Positions 1 to 12,146 of a stretch of DNA of 64,000 bases are shown here, piece by piece. The stretch is from Coprinellus micaceus (lineage: Eukaryota; Basidiomycota; Agaricomycetes; Agaricales; Psathyrellaceae): NCBI GenBank assembly GCA_951394405.1, contig OX596339.1, forward strand, positions 3,534,001 to 3,598,000. Reading direction: 5' to 3'. Under the pieces are notes generated by a model. It saw only the letters and a program-made list of their open reading frames with translations, ran no database searches and had not been told where the DNA came from. The number at the start of each line of letters is the position of its first letter. Positions within the stretch are counted from its first letter, which is position 1. Made by a program: the position numbers and the translations under genes.

Positions 1-224
1 GAATAACTAGCTGTGAACTTGGATACACGACGAAATGATACTTGCGATTCTATTTGTAGGACATTGAAGTCAAAACCATTATAAGCATTCGCATTTTTAC
101 ATCCGTCGATGACATCGCGTTGGAGGGGTAGTTGGAGCTCGGGTAGCATGCGATTGAGGTAACGACTACTTCGCGCCACCTCGGGTCTTCAGGTATCTTG
201 TACTTGATAGTATTTACATCATAT

Positions 225-2614
225 CTAATTGCCAGCCCTGAGCCGCGAAGACTCCCAGAATTCAAAATTCTTTGAATCGAGGTTAACAGCCAGACGTTTA
301 ATGCAAAATCTGTCCAGCAGAAAGTCTGTGTTTGTGAGCTCGACCGGGGCCGCCCTCCTCCCCTTCTCCCTCCTTCCCCTGCTAGTCTGCTCGTTCAGTG
401 CCCTATCCTGAATCAAATTTCTCCAGTAATGGCTCGGGAGCTTCACTATCGTGCTCCTCCACCATCTACAGCCCGCGGTGCAGGGACGGTAGAAACGGCA
501 CTAACACGAGCATGAACAAGTGATGATGTTTACAATTTATGAGCAACTTACGGATCGGTGAACCAGAAGGAACATGGATACGCAGAGGTTATCCTGCGAC
601 TGGGGTTGGAAATGGTTCGTGAGACTATCAGTGCCACCTTCTGGCGGTAGGAGCCACCACGCGGGATCGGACTGCAAGAGAACGTCTTGAGTCGGGAAAC
701 AGCCCTCCGGATCCGAGAGGCTGAGGCAGCTGGACCAAACCCCGAGAAAGCATTCCCTGAAGATCGGCAAAAGAGTTGGATCCACTGGAATCTCTGGGCC
801 GTTACCTGCAAGAGCGTCAATAATGATTCGTTTAACGGAGAGAAATAGTGTGATAGACTTCGACGTACACGATAACGTTCGGCAAGCTCTGTCCCAGATC
901 CACCGCCGGACCCTGCCATCATCGATTTCCGGGAAGGCAGCCCCGCATCGCTTTGGGTCTCGAAGGAAGTCGAGGAAGGACTTGTGGTAAAATGCGTACC
1001 CTGAGTTCCACCCAACTCTGGGAGTGTCCCATCTCGCTATGTTGCGTTTTCTCCCGTGGTCGAAGGAGTCGTACGCAACTCTGACGTTGGAGGGCGAAAA
1101 GTTTGAGTGGGCTTCGTGGAGGTGGACTAATGATGGGATTTGTCCAAGGGTCATTCGCGCTTGTCCCGCGCTGGATTCGAACAGTCGGTCTATCGTCCAT
1201 GCTGAGAAGAGGAGGTGGGTAAAAGTATCGGAGGTGCTACGGCCGGTGATGTCGCCCCTCTGAAGTGTCTGGTGTGCTTTGAGCCAGAGAACGGTAGTGT
1301 CCGGGCTGGGACACGATTTCAAAATGGTGATATATAGGACATCTAGAGGTGCAAACGGGTTAAGTTTGCCTTGTGGTTTTATACTGAGGACGATATCGAG
1401 CTGGTCCCGCAGAGAATATGAAGGTGTATCGATAAATCGAACAACGGTCGCGGCATATACGAACTGCCCCGAGGCCGCGTGGACGAGGGTGGCGATATCC
1501 CGGTCTGTTACCCATGTTGAGAGTGGACAGTCGTAACGGCGGCTGAGCTCAGTGAGCTTGGACCGGAGGAAGAGGGCGATGTCTTCGTCGGGACTGTATT
1601 TGTCGTCGAGGAATATCTCGGCGGCGTGACCCGCAGCGGGCTCGGTGAAGAATTGGCGAATCCAATTCTCGGGGCGACTGGCAATGATAACCTGGAAAGG
1701 GAACGCCGGGTCTTTCGCCGCATCTAGGAGGACGTTGAGGACATCAAGTTGATCTTTTTCCTTCGACCGGTTGGGGCTGTCGTATCGATCCTCGCCGCAC
1801 TCGTCCACCCCGTCAATAACGAGCGCCATGGGGAGTGCCAGGGTGGCTCCCCCTTGGCTCTGTATATCCCTCAACGGCCGTAATATGAACCTTTCCATCT
1901 GCTCCCTCAGGTTCATCCTAAACGCCGATGGGTCCTTCCTAATCTTCGGAAGCATATCCGCGGAGAGCCGGTCCCCCAAACCTGGAAGCTGATACAGCTG
2001 GTACGCCAACGTCGTGACGAACCGTCGCTTCGATTTCCTTTGCACCGATCCCGAGTAGGCGGAGAAAAAGAATGTGGCTGCCAGTTGCCCTTGGGCTTTG
2101 AGCTTATCCGATACCGTCCCCATTATCGCCGACTTTCCCGCCCCTGCCGGTCCCGTCACCCAGAGAATGCGCTTGGGTTGAGCGCTCTCGTGCCCATGAA
2201 ACACCCAGCTGAAGATGTCGCCTTGAACAGCTTTCCTCGTCTCCTCATGGCACTTGGGCGCATCGAATTGCTCGTCGGAGTTGTGCATCGCCTCCACTGC
2301 GATGGTTGCGTATAGCTCTGCGGAGTCTGGTTAGCGGTCCCCTTCCTAGCGATCGCGTGGCGGCCACACTCACCTCTCAACGATTCAGATGCTCGGGATT
2401 CGTGCTTACGGTGCGCCCCCGCCAGTATCTCATCCATAGTCGAGTATTGCCCTCCAGCTGAGTCTAGATATTAGCCTCTCGAACCCCGACCGCGACAACC
2501 CGTTCACGCACCATTGACATTGATGACGTTGGAAGTTGTTCCATAGTGATTATAACTATTGGCGTTGACTTGGTCGAATCTCCCGATGTTGACGTTAGAA
2601 ATGTCCTCAGACAT
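225..2614 (-). CDS. NLR-type NACHT NTPase, copy A (5 exons, about 721 aa)
   Basis: Predicted intracellular STAND NTPase of the fungal NLR type. Exons read on the minus strand are 2614-2512, 2457-2374, 2317-869, 805-552 and 500-225; phases 1,1,1,0 join into one open frame. The first exon (34 aa) holds an Asn/Tyr-rich stretch with NSYNHYG. Exon 2 begins AGGQYS. Exon 3 has MHNS and PKCHEETRKA ahead of Walker A GPAGAGKSAI (about residues 118-127), Walker B VIDGVDE (about 229-235) and the sensor-like IIASRPENW. The last exon carries a Cys/Trp module (C-x5-C-x3-C-x2-WR ... LLDRFCI) shared with copies B, C and E. The intron at 806-868 is 63 bp and stays open if retained. No WD40, TPR or ankyrin repeats are visible. 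In fungi such proteins act in non-self recognition and programmed cell death; that role here is inferred from the family. Confidence 0.85.
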
Positions 2615-2976
2615 AACTAAGGTGGACGTGGTAGTGAAGGACGAAGAGCACTGATACTGACTGTCCCCGAATTAGTGCACAGCGGGCGCAATGGGCTGAC
2701 TAAGCTGCGCGCTTAACCAGCCCGAGGCTACCAATATTCGACCGGAGAGGTTTGATGGCGGTTTGGGTAGGAGTAGCTGAACCTGGAAGCGATGGGTCTG
2801 AGCAGAGATTATAGCTAGAGAAATGTCTGGGCTAACAACACAAACTAGGACTAGAAATGAAAGTTCAAGCAGGTGGAGATGTGCGCTCCGCAGTAGTAGA
2901 TGCATTTCGAGTGCTTGTAGACTGGGCCAAAGTCCGAGTGAAGCCCCCGGAACCTAGGTGCGAACTTGAATGGGCA
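2615..2976. other. Intergenic, upstream of NLR A
   Basis: I see no gene. It should hold the promoter of NLR A (start 2614) and the 3' flank of the CVRCH-family pseudogene; no clear TATA box or other motif stands out. Confidence 0.5.
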
Positions 2977-3986
2977 TCAGCCATTCTGAACCGGGTGGCT
3001 GAGTACTGAGGATTTTAACTCACTCTCACCAAGCATCCCAGACTCAGCGTTCGTCCGAGGAGTCGAGGCCGGCGACGATGAGAGGTTCATCCCGCTCGCT
3101 GCAGTGTTGGACTTCACATTCTTCGCAGCATTGACCGCAGCGTCCCAGAACGTCTCACCGCCCGCGGTGGTGCTTTTCATAGAAGAGTTAGTCTTGGTCA
3201 AAGCTGAAGTCTTGTTGGACGGAGCGGCCGACGAGCTCGAAGCTGTAGGAGTTGTGTTCGAGGTGGGTGGTGCCGTTGAAGCGAAGATAGAAGTCGACGT
3301 GGGCATACTAGACAGGGGAGATCTCGAAGGTGGAATCGGGGAAGAATGGGTGAATGTAAACGGTGCGCTTGCGGTGGGCGTTCTGCCATCCTTCCGTGCC
3401 CCTCCATCCTTCATCACGTCCGGCCTCGCTTCGGATAGCTCCTTAAACCCTTCAAGGAGCGAACGTCGGTCGCACCCAACCTCCTCACAGCTCCTCACCA
3501 ATCCGCTCTTTGCTCGCTTCACATCCTCAGAGCTCGTCGTGTGCCGTGCGACAATGCAAGGCTTCTCAACGACCTCACTTGGAGCGGACTTCTGGTCGCA
3601 CCTTCGCAGCGCGCTGACGACGACAGGGAGAAGGCCGCAACGAAGTAGGTCTGGGTGTGTGCAATCTTGCATGCATCGTATCCGTTTTCGCTCTCCCTAT
3701 AAACTTTGTGGCATCGCACACAATGGCTCAAAGCCCTTTTATCTTCTTCCCCCTCCTCCTTGGCATTGGCCTCGTCCTAGACCACCTTCTCGGCTTGCTT
3801 CACAGCCCTTTCAAACCCCAGCCCTTTCAGCCCTTCTAAGAACGCTTCTACTTCCTTGGCGATGTGGCCCATAGCTGGGTCGAGCGCTGAGCGGAGGCGG
3901 GCAACGAGTGTGTCCGGAGGCTTGGAGTTGAGTAGGTAGTTTAGGGTTTGGGACGAGGACGAGGTCCCGCTAAAGTTGGGCCCCAT
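2977..3986 (-). pseudogene. CVRCH-family protein, broken copy (paralog 1)
   Basis: Paralog of the intact gene at 21521-22414. From ATG 3986 it codes for the shared N-terminal domain with ALDPAMG and GFERAVKQAEKVV, then meets an in-frame TAG directly after EKVV (3777-3779), where the intact copy continues with DQA. Past the stop the same frame still codes for the zinc-finger-like HCVRCHKVY and ENGYDACK. Shortly after this the reading continues only in another frame, which contains EKPCIVARHTT and EEVGCDRR and runs to the stop at 2977. One nonsense change plus a frame change near 3640-3660 make this a pseudogene, unless an unusual intron removes both. The tail is Ser/Thr/Pro-rich as in the paralog. 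Function of the family is unknown. Confidence 0.75.
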
Positions 3987-4909
3987 CTTTAAGGGTAATG
4001 GACAGGAGAAGGGGACTCGTGAAACCGAGAGCTGTATGTCTTGACGATAGTGGTCAGGGTCCAAGCAAACATTCTGGAAAGCACGGTCACCCGAAAGGCG
4101 TGGTGGCGTTGGCTGGGGCGTGACCGCGAGTCGGCTTTTGCCGGTAGCTTTGAACCTTTGAGTCTGTTCAATGTTGACCTCCATTGCCCTCATCCATTCG
4201 TCTCAGGAATCTGACCTCGGCATCTTAAACCCCCAGACATTTCGTGCTCTGTGCCCCAATTTGGCTGGAATTCTGCTTGGTTCAAGGCACAGGCTGGCCA
4301 TTCATCTCCTCGTTATCAGTTCATAACTCGGGGCGTAGTCGACAGGTTGTCACCACTGTTACTATTTCTTCGTTGGGCTCGAGTATTCAAACCCACCCCA
4401 CTGGGAGGGCCCTTTATGCCAAGTGGGTGGCCCGTTACCTGGGAATCGTTCGCCTTCGGGAAGACCGTGTAATTTGTGCCGGTTTAGCAATCTCTTCCGG
4501 GAACCTCTGTAACTATCTACGAGGCGGGACGTCCACCAATGCCTACTTGCTCTGCGAAGATAATTTGCTCAATCTATCTGAAAATGGGTCCAACTCCTCT
4601 CGTCCCGTGTTTTCGGTGTCGGCGTCCAGCGGCGGCTTTACTATTCCGGGCGTCCTCCTTCCTGCTGTCGCCATTTGGGCGTCCTGCGAGGGCGGCGCGA
4701 GAACGCATAGCTCAGTTAGAACAGTACCTGCCTTTTGGCAGACTGAAAGTGCGTACGCTTCCATTCAGCCCTAACTAAACAGGACCTAATCGTGCAACCC
4801 AGTACAGACCACAATGTAACTCACAAGCCACACATATCCAACATATATCCTCCCGAAGATGTCGAGACCCGGAGACACGGTTCAAATCGCTACGAGAGAC
4901 TTCCCCACT
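3987..4909. other. Intergenic, one unsupported 176-codon frame
   Basis: A plus-strand open frame at 4244-4774 (176 codons) has no recognisable domain, no paralog here and no convincing splice sites. Apart from this I see nothing. Probably non-coding or an unrecognised short gene. Confidence 0.3.
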
Positions 4910-5440
4910 TCAAACCACTCTCTCCTTCCTGACCTCGGTCGCCGGCACTGAATTACGTTGGCCGCCATCACCATCCTCCTCTTCGACCTCTTGCTCGTTA
5001 CAGGCTTCAGTACCACTGGGCCCCTCCTCGCTATCATCCGTATCGTCAGAAAGATCGTCCGGCTCTTCCTCCTTCAATCCCCCCAGCCTCTCAGCCCTCA
5101 TTGGAGAGGGAAAAGGAGTTCGTCGACGGCCCGTTCTAGCAGAGTCACGCAGGAACCTTTCCCGAAGCCCTTCGATAGGTCTACGCTCCCGCAGGGACCC
5201 CGACCTAGGTTGCCGCGGTGCGCTTGAAGTGGTGGTGGAAGGTCTGGTACCCGAGGAGGGCGAAGATACTGCCGAAGAAGAGATAGCAAGGCCAGGTACG
5301 CTGCCTCTGCCAATGAGAGGTGGTGCGAATCTAACCCTGAGTGCACCTGCAGCTTCGGGGCTGGATGGCGGGCTGCTGAAGCAGTTGCTGGCGCAGTCGG
5401 AGCCTAAAAGACTCTCGCTACTGCTGTTGGAGCAAGACAT
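4910..5440 (-). CDS. Hypothetical low-complexity protein, 176 aa
   Basis: Single-exon frame from ATG 5440. The N-terminal two thirds is Ser/Pro/Arg-rich with several RR and RER clusters; residues about 125-165 are strongly acidic (EEEPDDLSDDTDDSEEG, then EVEEEDGDGG). The whole protein is expected to be disordered. I recognise no domain and there is no paralog in the window. It could be a nuclear or regulatory protein judging only by its charge pattern, which is weak evidence. Length and lack of stops in a GC-rich region support coding only moderately. Confidence 0.4.
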   Translation of the reverse strand: MSCSNSSSESLLGSDCASNCFSSPPSSPEAAGALRVRFAPPLIGRGSVPGLAISSSAVSSPSSGTRPSTTTSSAPRQPRSGSLRERRPIEGLRERFLRDSARTGRRRTPFPSPMRAERLGGLKEEEPDDLSDDTDDSEEGPSGTEACNEQEVEEEDGDGGQRNSVPATEVRKERVV

Positions 5441-6229
5441 CCTAGGGATATTGTAAAGAATGGGAGTGGGGTGGAATGGGGCGCAGGCGGTTGACTGAAG
5501 GAGGTCAAGAATATGTTTACCTTATTATGCGATTTTGGATTGTGCATGGCTTTGCTCAGTGTCGCCGTGATTGAAAATCTTGTGGCTCGCATTACTTATG
5601 CCCGCCTCGAGGACTTGAGGCTCGTTCCCCATTTTACATTTATCCGTTTTGGTAGGAAAGGTGGCTTCAAAGCCACTCGAATACGAGCGCTTTGTGCAAC
5701 AGTCGCTGGAGGTGGTCTAAGCCCCATTGCGTTCAGAGGAGTTGTCACGGAATATGAGGGATTTAATATGTCGTTCATTCGATGCCCATTCCCTCTGACC
5801 AACGGCCTGGGCTAATCAAAAGTCTACTCGAGAGAGGCGGCCATTGTGGCTTTTCGAGGCTCAGGTGGCTCGATGGTGGATAGTTATCAACTTTGGACCC
5901 GTCGCTCACCTAGTCGTCGCCAGGAGACCAGGTTCGCGGTCCCACCGCTCAGGTTATTGTACCGGTCCTCTTACAACATCTACCATTCCAATAGCCTCCC
6001 TTAAGCGTCTACGCCGTTGTCATCTTGGTTCAAGGATTCCGTAGCCGTTGTTTGGAGAAGTTCAGTGGAGTTATAGATGAAGAACAGGCAGAAGACATGA
6101 AAGGGCGAGAAGGTACAGATGTCAAGAACGATTCAATTGCGCTATGGTACAACAATGAAGATGGTTAAAAACGATTACCCAAGTCCCAAACAACGAGGGG
6201 AAGATGAAGGAGGCGTAATGTTAACGTCA
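5441..6229. other. Intergenic, 5.4-6.2 kb
   Basis: No gene that I can support. Short frames at 5513-5815 and 5596-5802 overlap on opposite strands and look fortuitous. The right part is the 3' flank of the transporter gene. Confidence 0.4.
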
Positions 6230-8133
6230 TTAAATCGTGTAGTAGAATCCGGGGCTGTCCTCGTTAACCCTCTTCCCCTCCCGAGCTAGCCTGTTACGGC
6301 GTGAGAAGACAAAGGTGTTGATACCAAGGAGGATGAGCATCGTTAATTGGCAAGCCATGGTCGCCCATATCCCAGGGATGTACCTGTATTGGATATATCA
6401 GAGAAACGTCGAGACGAGGGAAAGATTACCGACGCACATAGGGAAGTCTTCTTGCCGGTAGACGAGAGTGGCGAAGATACCGCCGACACCGCCAAAGGCG
6501 ATGATGACGGCTGTGGAGACGGAACGCTTGCTGTGAGAGACGATGTTGTTCGCGTTCTAGCACGAAGAAATGTGAGTGAGGTTCGTATTTCACCAAACGG
6601 GACAAACTCACGTATGCCAAGACACCGGGGACGGAGGCAGAGGCGCCCATGTTGACGAGGAAAAGGCCGAAGTAGCGAACGCCGTTGAGCTTGCCATAGC
6701 CAGTGATCATGAGACCGGTGATGGTGATGAGGTTCTGAACCGCGAGCCAGAGAGCACGCTTGCGGGTCTTATCGGCGAGCCAGGCGAAGAAGAAGCAGCA
6801 GGCAGCCTATGAGAATACGAGATTTAGTTAGCTGATATACAAAAGTCGGGGGTGTCGCGAAGACGCACAGCAGCAACGTAGGGGGGAGCGGAGAGGAGAA
6901 GTGATTCCATGAGAGAGAAGCCCATTGAGCTCAGGAGGATGGTAATGAAGAAACCGATGGCGTAGGCGGGCATGGTAGAAGCCAAGAACATGACAGCTAA
7001 AGCGGAGACGAGTTAACACTCTCCGTTTCAGAGCAAAACACCAAATAACGGGTACCGAAAGACCACATGAAGGGATCCGACAAGTGCTTGAAGATCTTCT
7101 TCATCGTGACGGGATCGGGGACCGAATCGTTCCTATCAGCCTCAATACGATCCAAGATCATCTTCGTTTGCTCGGGGTTCAAGAAACGGTTCTTGTCAGG
7201 GAAGTCGGGGACGAACATCCATGTGAGGACGCCCAACGCGACAGTGAGGACGCCCTCGAGGACGAAAATCCACTGCCAGCCGTTGAGGCCGCCCTTGCCC
7301 TTGAGGAACGTGATGCCGTAGGCGAGGATAGAGCTGAAGCCGCCGAGGAATATGGAGATGAGGTAGAATCCGGCCAAGCGCTTCTGGACTTCGTGTCGCT
7401 TGTACCAGGTGGTGATGATGAACGCGAGTGCTGGGAAGAAGCCAGCCTGGGGGTCTATGTCGGATAATAGATAAGGGAGTCGCAAGGAAGGGGGAACGTA
7501 CCTCGAAGATACCGAGCAGAACACGCGTGAAGCAAAGGAGACCCCAGTTAGGGACGAAGCCCATGCCAATCTGAGCAACGCCCCATCCGACGACACATAT
7601 TGTAAGCCAAGAGCGGGCGCCAATCCAACGAAGGATGATGTTTCCAGGGAGTTGACTAGAATCGAGTAGACACGATGAGTGGAGCGCGGGATAACGATAC
7701 TGCGTCGGATACGTACAGGAGGATGTACGGTGGGAAGTAGATCATGGACGCGATACTGTACCGCTCGCCAATGTTCAGGTGCTACAGAGGCATCGTTAAT
7801 GTAAGAACACGGGCTGGGTCGCCGGGACGTACCAAATCCTCCTGCATTCCCGCAACGCGAGCCATACCGAGGTTTGTCCGGTCGATGAGGGCGACGGAGT
7901 AGAGCAACCCGAGAAGGGGGAGAATGCGCCAGTCAACGGTTCGTCTGAAAGACAATCAGAAAAAATGAGACGTTGTCCGAGGAAGAGATACCCAAAACAA
8001 CGTACAGCGTTCGTGAAACAAATTTGGGGTCGTAATGGGCATCTGGGGCGACGCCAGTGGGTACTGCACCGGCATGCTCGCGCTTCTCGACATCTTCAAT
8101 CTTCAAATCCGAGGAGCTGGCTTTCTCGGACAT
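6230..8133 (-). CDS. MFS anion:cation symporter, Dal5/TNA1-like permease
   Basis: Plasma-membrane secondary transporter of the major facilitator superfamily, ACS branch, whose fungal members import allantoate, nicotinate, pantothenate or similar organic anions. Start ATG 8133 (MSEKASSSD), stop 6230 after GFYYTI, a C-terminus typical of the family. At least seven exons joined by introns of about 45-65 bp. Signatures in order: DRTNLGMARV after TM1, SIASMIYFPPYILLQLPGN, RWIGARSWL, GFFPALAFIITTWY, the central loop with VPDFPDKNRFL, VMFLASTMPAYAIGFFITI, LADKTRKRALWL, SNNIVSHSKRSVSTA, FGGVGGIFATLVYRQ. No frame break seen, so probably functional. The substrate cannot be told from sequence alone. Confidence 0.88.
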
Positions 8134-10230
8134 CGTGACGGGGGTGTGTATGGGGAGGGAGGAGGGGGAGGGAGGGCAAGAAAGACTCGCTGGAGTTCCT
8201 CGGGACTCTGGTCCTACCTTATATACCCTTTGGTATTGGGTGAGAGGAGACTCAGGAGTCAAAGATGTGTTCAGCTCGCGCGTATGGACCGGTTGCAATC
8301 CCCACACTCCAGTGCCCGGCGTCCGGAACCCTCTCCTCCATCCCAGGGTCCAATTCCAGGTCGTTTGGTTAAGGGCTCCCTTATCGTAGGTACAATTCGG
8401 GTCGGTTTCTCCAGTAGCCGGTGACGTGAGCGCCTAATGTCTTCCAACGGTCTTCAAGATGTCATAAGTGGGCGCAGTGACCAGCTGTTGAAGGGATTGA
8501 AGGTACCAAGTGCGGGGTTGGTCGAGCATGGGTGCAATCGATAGGCACCGACTCGATACCAGTTGCCCACGAGACCCACAAGCGATTGTACCCGTCCTCG
8601 TCTTACCCCAGAATTTCGCCAAATCGGGTTGTCATCAGGCGTTTGAACCACGTCGCCCAGACCTCGTAGGTCCATGCAGTGCCAAAAATTAGAGACTGGA
8701 GTCTACTGGAGTACCTTTGAATGGAGGGTGAATGGAGATCGATCATCGGGCATCCGGGTACAGTGCCGACCAAAAGATAGAATGCCGCTGCCCAGCCCAG
8801 CTGACGTCCAACATTCCCTGGAATGGACACTTCTTCCTGGCGTTTGGGAGTCGGTCAATCTTTTTTACGCAGCAGGAGGGTATCTATGAACTCACCGTCG
8901 TGCCTGACATGCGGTCCCGATCGACCGCTTGGCCTTTCAAGGTTACCACAGCCAATCCAGTTCTCCGTTTTCCGAGTACCACCCAGCAACGCCGTGCAAG
9001 CGACCTTGATGGTCGGTCTTCATGATGTACTTGGCTTCCCTGCCCGTGACCCCAATTCCCTGTTTGGCTCAGAAAGAGGAACTCCGTTCCGCCCATTCCA
9101 TCCCCGTACTGACACTAATTGAAACGCCCACGAGGTGGATTCGAGTAGCAACCATCTCAATTGGTAGGGTAGATGAACAGAACACGGCCTCCTTGTCGTC
9201 CTCTCCTTGACCCGTGGTCTCCACTGCTTGTCGGTGGATGGGCTTCGCCGAGTCGGATGCAATGGAGTGAATTGGGGGCTACTATGAGCGACACCATTGA
9301 AGTCATGTCCCGATACCGGGTGTGGACAAGGGCCCGGGCTGAGGTACCAGGCGAATGGCCCTAGCACTATACTCCCCTACGCTTCCAGCGTCGAATTTGG
9401 TACGCTCCAGGTTTTTTTTTGGGCAAAATATCCGGGACCGAAACCTATCGTACACCCCACAGAGAGAAGAGTCTCCCGCCCTCTGAGAAGAAGAAAAACC
9501 AGCGAGAGACTGGTCTACATGGAGCGGCTGGGAGGTTGTGAGAAGCCATTCGGGCCAAACATTCAAGGAATTGGAAAGAGAATCTAAGGCAACAGGAACC
9601 TCAAGCACATCAGACGAAGGACTTCCGATTTCAAGTGCGATACAAAAAATGAGAACGACCCACGGTGCGCACCGCTTGCGCACCTCGCGAAGATATCCCC
9701 TCGACTCAAACGATGTGCATCTTCAAGCATCAGGTGATGCTAGCTACTTTTTGGGGATGGAGTTGGCATCGTGGGGTTCTTCTAGGTTGGCCGAAGGAAC
9801 TTGGATGTAGATGTTGAGGGATGGAGACTTGGCCGAGTTTTGGCCTCATCGGGGTTTAAAGCGGAGTAGAAGTCTCTCGGCAAACGCCACCTGGGCTTTA
9901 TCTGCGAGTGAACTCGACTCTTCTGCATTTATCCTTTCCCTCTTCCCCCCACGGACAAGCTACGCAGGGCTACGTACTTCTCAGAGTCATAGACCGCGCT
10001 GACTTTCGGACATACATAGATTCGATTCCTTTGATACTCGGTGCGTATGGCCTTGCTTGATATCAAAGCCTTCGCCAAATACAAGCCACAATCAGAGTTG
10101 GTCGGTTTGCAACTTGAACCCGACCACCGCTGTATTCCTCACCATTACGTCGAGCGACTTCTCGGGACGCCAGATACGCGACCAGATATACGACTCATTT
10201 ACGGCGTAGGATCACCATCGGGCTGCAATC
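8134..10230. other. Long intergenic stretch between divergent genes
   Basis: About 2.1 kb between the divergently transcribed symporter and TFIIF beta genes. It contains many short frames on both strands (for example minus 8603-8830 with AFYLLVGTVPG) but no domain, no consistent exon chain and no repeat that I can support. It may hold a decayed or unrecognised minus-strand gene at about 8434-9100. A run of nine T lies near 9412. Confidence 0.3.
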
Positions 10231-11603
10231 ATGAACGGAGCCGTCGAAGACGAAAAGAAACCGTTTGACTCGGAGACGGCGCCGAATGAAGAAGAATCTC
10301 ATCCTGACCCCGACGAGGAGCTCATGCTGGACCAGGGGCAAGGGAAAGTGTGGCTGGTCAAGGTTCGTGCACAACCTCGTCGTTGTCAATGGCTGCCTCA
10401 ACGAATTCTGGATTTCCCAATGACCCCATCGACGTGAAATGACGGCTTTGACCATCCGGCTGCGACGTACAGATTCCCAAGTTCCTCATGGAGCGGTGGG
10501 CAGCGGTCGACGAGGAGGACGTCCACCTTGCGAGCATCCGAATCTACGAGGGCGACCCGAACATCCCACCCCCGCAGCGAAAACACAAGATCATTCTCTT
10601 CCTGCCTCCCAACCGAGACCCGGTCAACCTCCCATCCTCTGGGTCGTTTCACTCGCTCAACGGCACCCTCATGGGCTCCAATGCACCCTCACCCGCAAGC
10701 GGTGCACCCACACCCCCAGGGACCCAAAGCCAACCCTTCAACGCGCCCTCTCCCCTCCCCGGACCCATAAACCCCAACGGCCCCATCTCCTACATCCACC
10801 CACAAATCACGAACTGGCCCCTCTTCGCCCCACACCCCAAAAAGGACGTGTCCACACGCGGGTCCGACCCTGACATCTACGAAATCGAGATGGTCAACGA
10901 CAACGTCGACAACCAGATCGTCGTCGCCGAGCGCGCACGGGACAGGAACTTTGCGACCCCGAACGTGCCGTACAACCCGCGCGCACGGATGGTCATCCTG
11001 ACGGGGCGCATCAAGCACGAGTGCAACGTGCGCCCGGCGTTCAGCGCTTCGTATCGAAGGCAGATGCGGGATAGGCATAGGGACTATAATACGCCGCTGC
11101 GGAAGGCGAAGCCGATTGCGATATCGGACTTGCAGATGAAGAGGAAGCAGACGTCGGGGATTGGGATTGGTGGAGGGTCGGATGCGTTTACGCGGGCCAT
11201 CGTGCGTGGTTTCTTCTACGTCTGGTACTTTGCTGACACCCCGTTCCAGAAACCCAAACAGAAACCGGCCAAGGGGACGTACGAACGCAACACGCGTATG
11301 CCGCGGAACGAGCTGCTCGACCACCTGTTCGCCGCGTACAGGGAACAGCCGCGGTGGACCCTCAAGTCGCTCCGGGAGAAGACGGCGCAGCCAGAGGTCT
11401 GGCTCAAGGAGAACTTGTCGGACATCGCGTCCCTGCACCGCAGCGGAGAGTTCAACGGTTTGTGGGAGCTTAAGCCCATGTTCAAGGACGCGAACGTGCA
11501 GACGTCGGCGATGGTGCCGATGAGGGAGGGCGGGTACACTATGGAGGAGGAGGACGATGGGGAGGAAGATGAGGACGACGAGGATATGGAGGAGGTGTCG
11601 TAG
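10231..11603 (+). CDS. TFG2: Transcription initiation factor IIF subunit beta (RAP30/Tfg2)
   Basis: General transcription factor subunit that escorts RNA polymerase II to promoters in the nucleus. Exons 10231-10362, 10473-11201 and 11250-11603 give about 404 aa. Residues 1-44 are acidic and end in the dimerisation strand KVWLVK; exon 2 resumes with IPKFLMERW. Next comes a Pro-rich insert, then the conserved ARMVILTGRIKHECNVRP block, and after KPKQKPAKGTYERNTRMP the C-terminal winged helix with MPRNELLDHLFAAY, QPEVWLKENLSDIA and GEFNGLWELKP. The tail is Glu/Asp-rich. Intron 2 is 48 bp, in frame and free of stops, but has a good branch point (TGCTGAC) and acceptor, so splicing is the better reading. 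A housekeeping gene in the non-accessory part of the window. Confidence 0.93.
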
Positions 11604-12146
11604 TCTTATCTTCTTTCACCTTTCCCTTTCATGCATTGCATCATTCGGTTGGCTCTTTTATTATCAGTATCACTGCATTAGTATTCATACTCATCTGCAA
11701 TACACCGTGTTTATACCGGCCCCAGCTGCTTCCAACCCTTCTGACGCCCCACACTAACGACACAGCGCAGTCGCCTCCCCATTCACTTCACTGACGTCGA
11801 TTCGGGTTTCACAGGAACAGGTGGCTGCCACTGCGCCGTAGTCGGACTGGACAAACACGCTGCCTATTGGGTGCGTCCCGTTTCCTTCCTCAGCCCGCTG
11901 TTGTGTCCATATTCAAACCCGTTCTCCCAGGTGCCTTGGCGCCTATTTCGCCGTTAGGGCTAGCCAGGATGGCATTCTGGTGCCGGAGAGACGCGTCCTC
12001 CTCCGGCCCTCCCGAGGCCCTCCTGCCGCAACGTACTCAAGATATAAGGCCGCTGGATAGAGGCTTCTTCATCCAGTGACTCGCCGGTGCCCTCAAACTA
12101 CTGACGACATTTATCCTCTCCTTGATCACTTTGCACTCTCCCAACC
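11604..12146. other. Intergenic between TFIIF beta and NmrA-like gene
   Basis: 3' flank of TFIIF beta and promoter of the downstream gene. No further gene or motif that I can support; the small frame at 11867-12079 looks fortuitous. Confidence 0.4.

Noticed and set aside
3104..3874. 256-codon plus-strand frame
   Set aside because: Antisense of the CVRCH-family pseudogene, whose minus-strand product matches two paralogs.
4244..4774. 176-codon plus-strand frame as a gene
   Set aside because: No domain, no paralog, unusual composition, and several overlapping frames of similar length on both strands.
10689..11438. 249-codon minus-strand frame
   Set aside because: Antisense of the TFIIF beta coding exons; the sense strand has a clear domain match.
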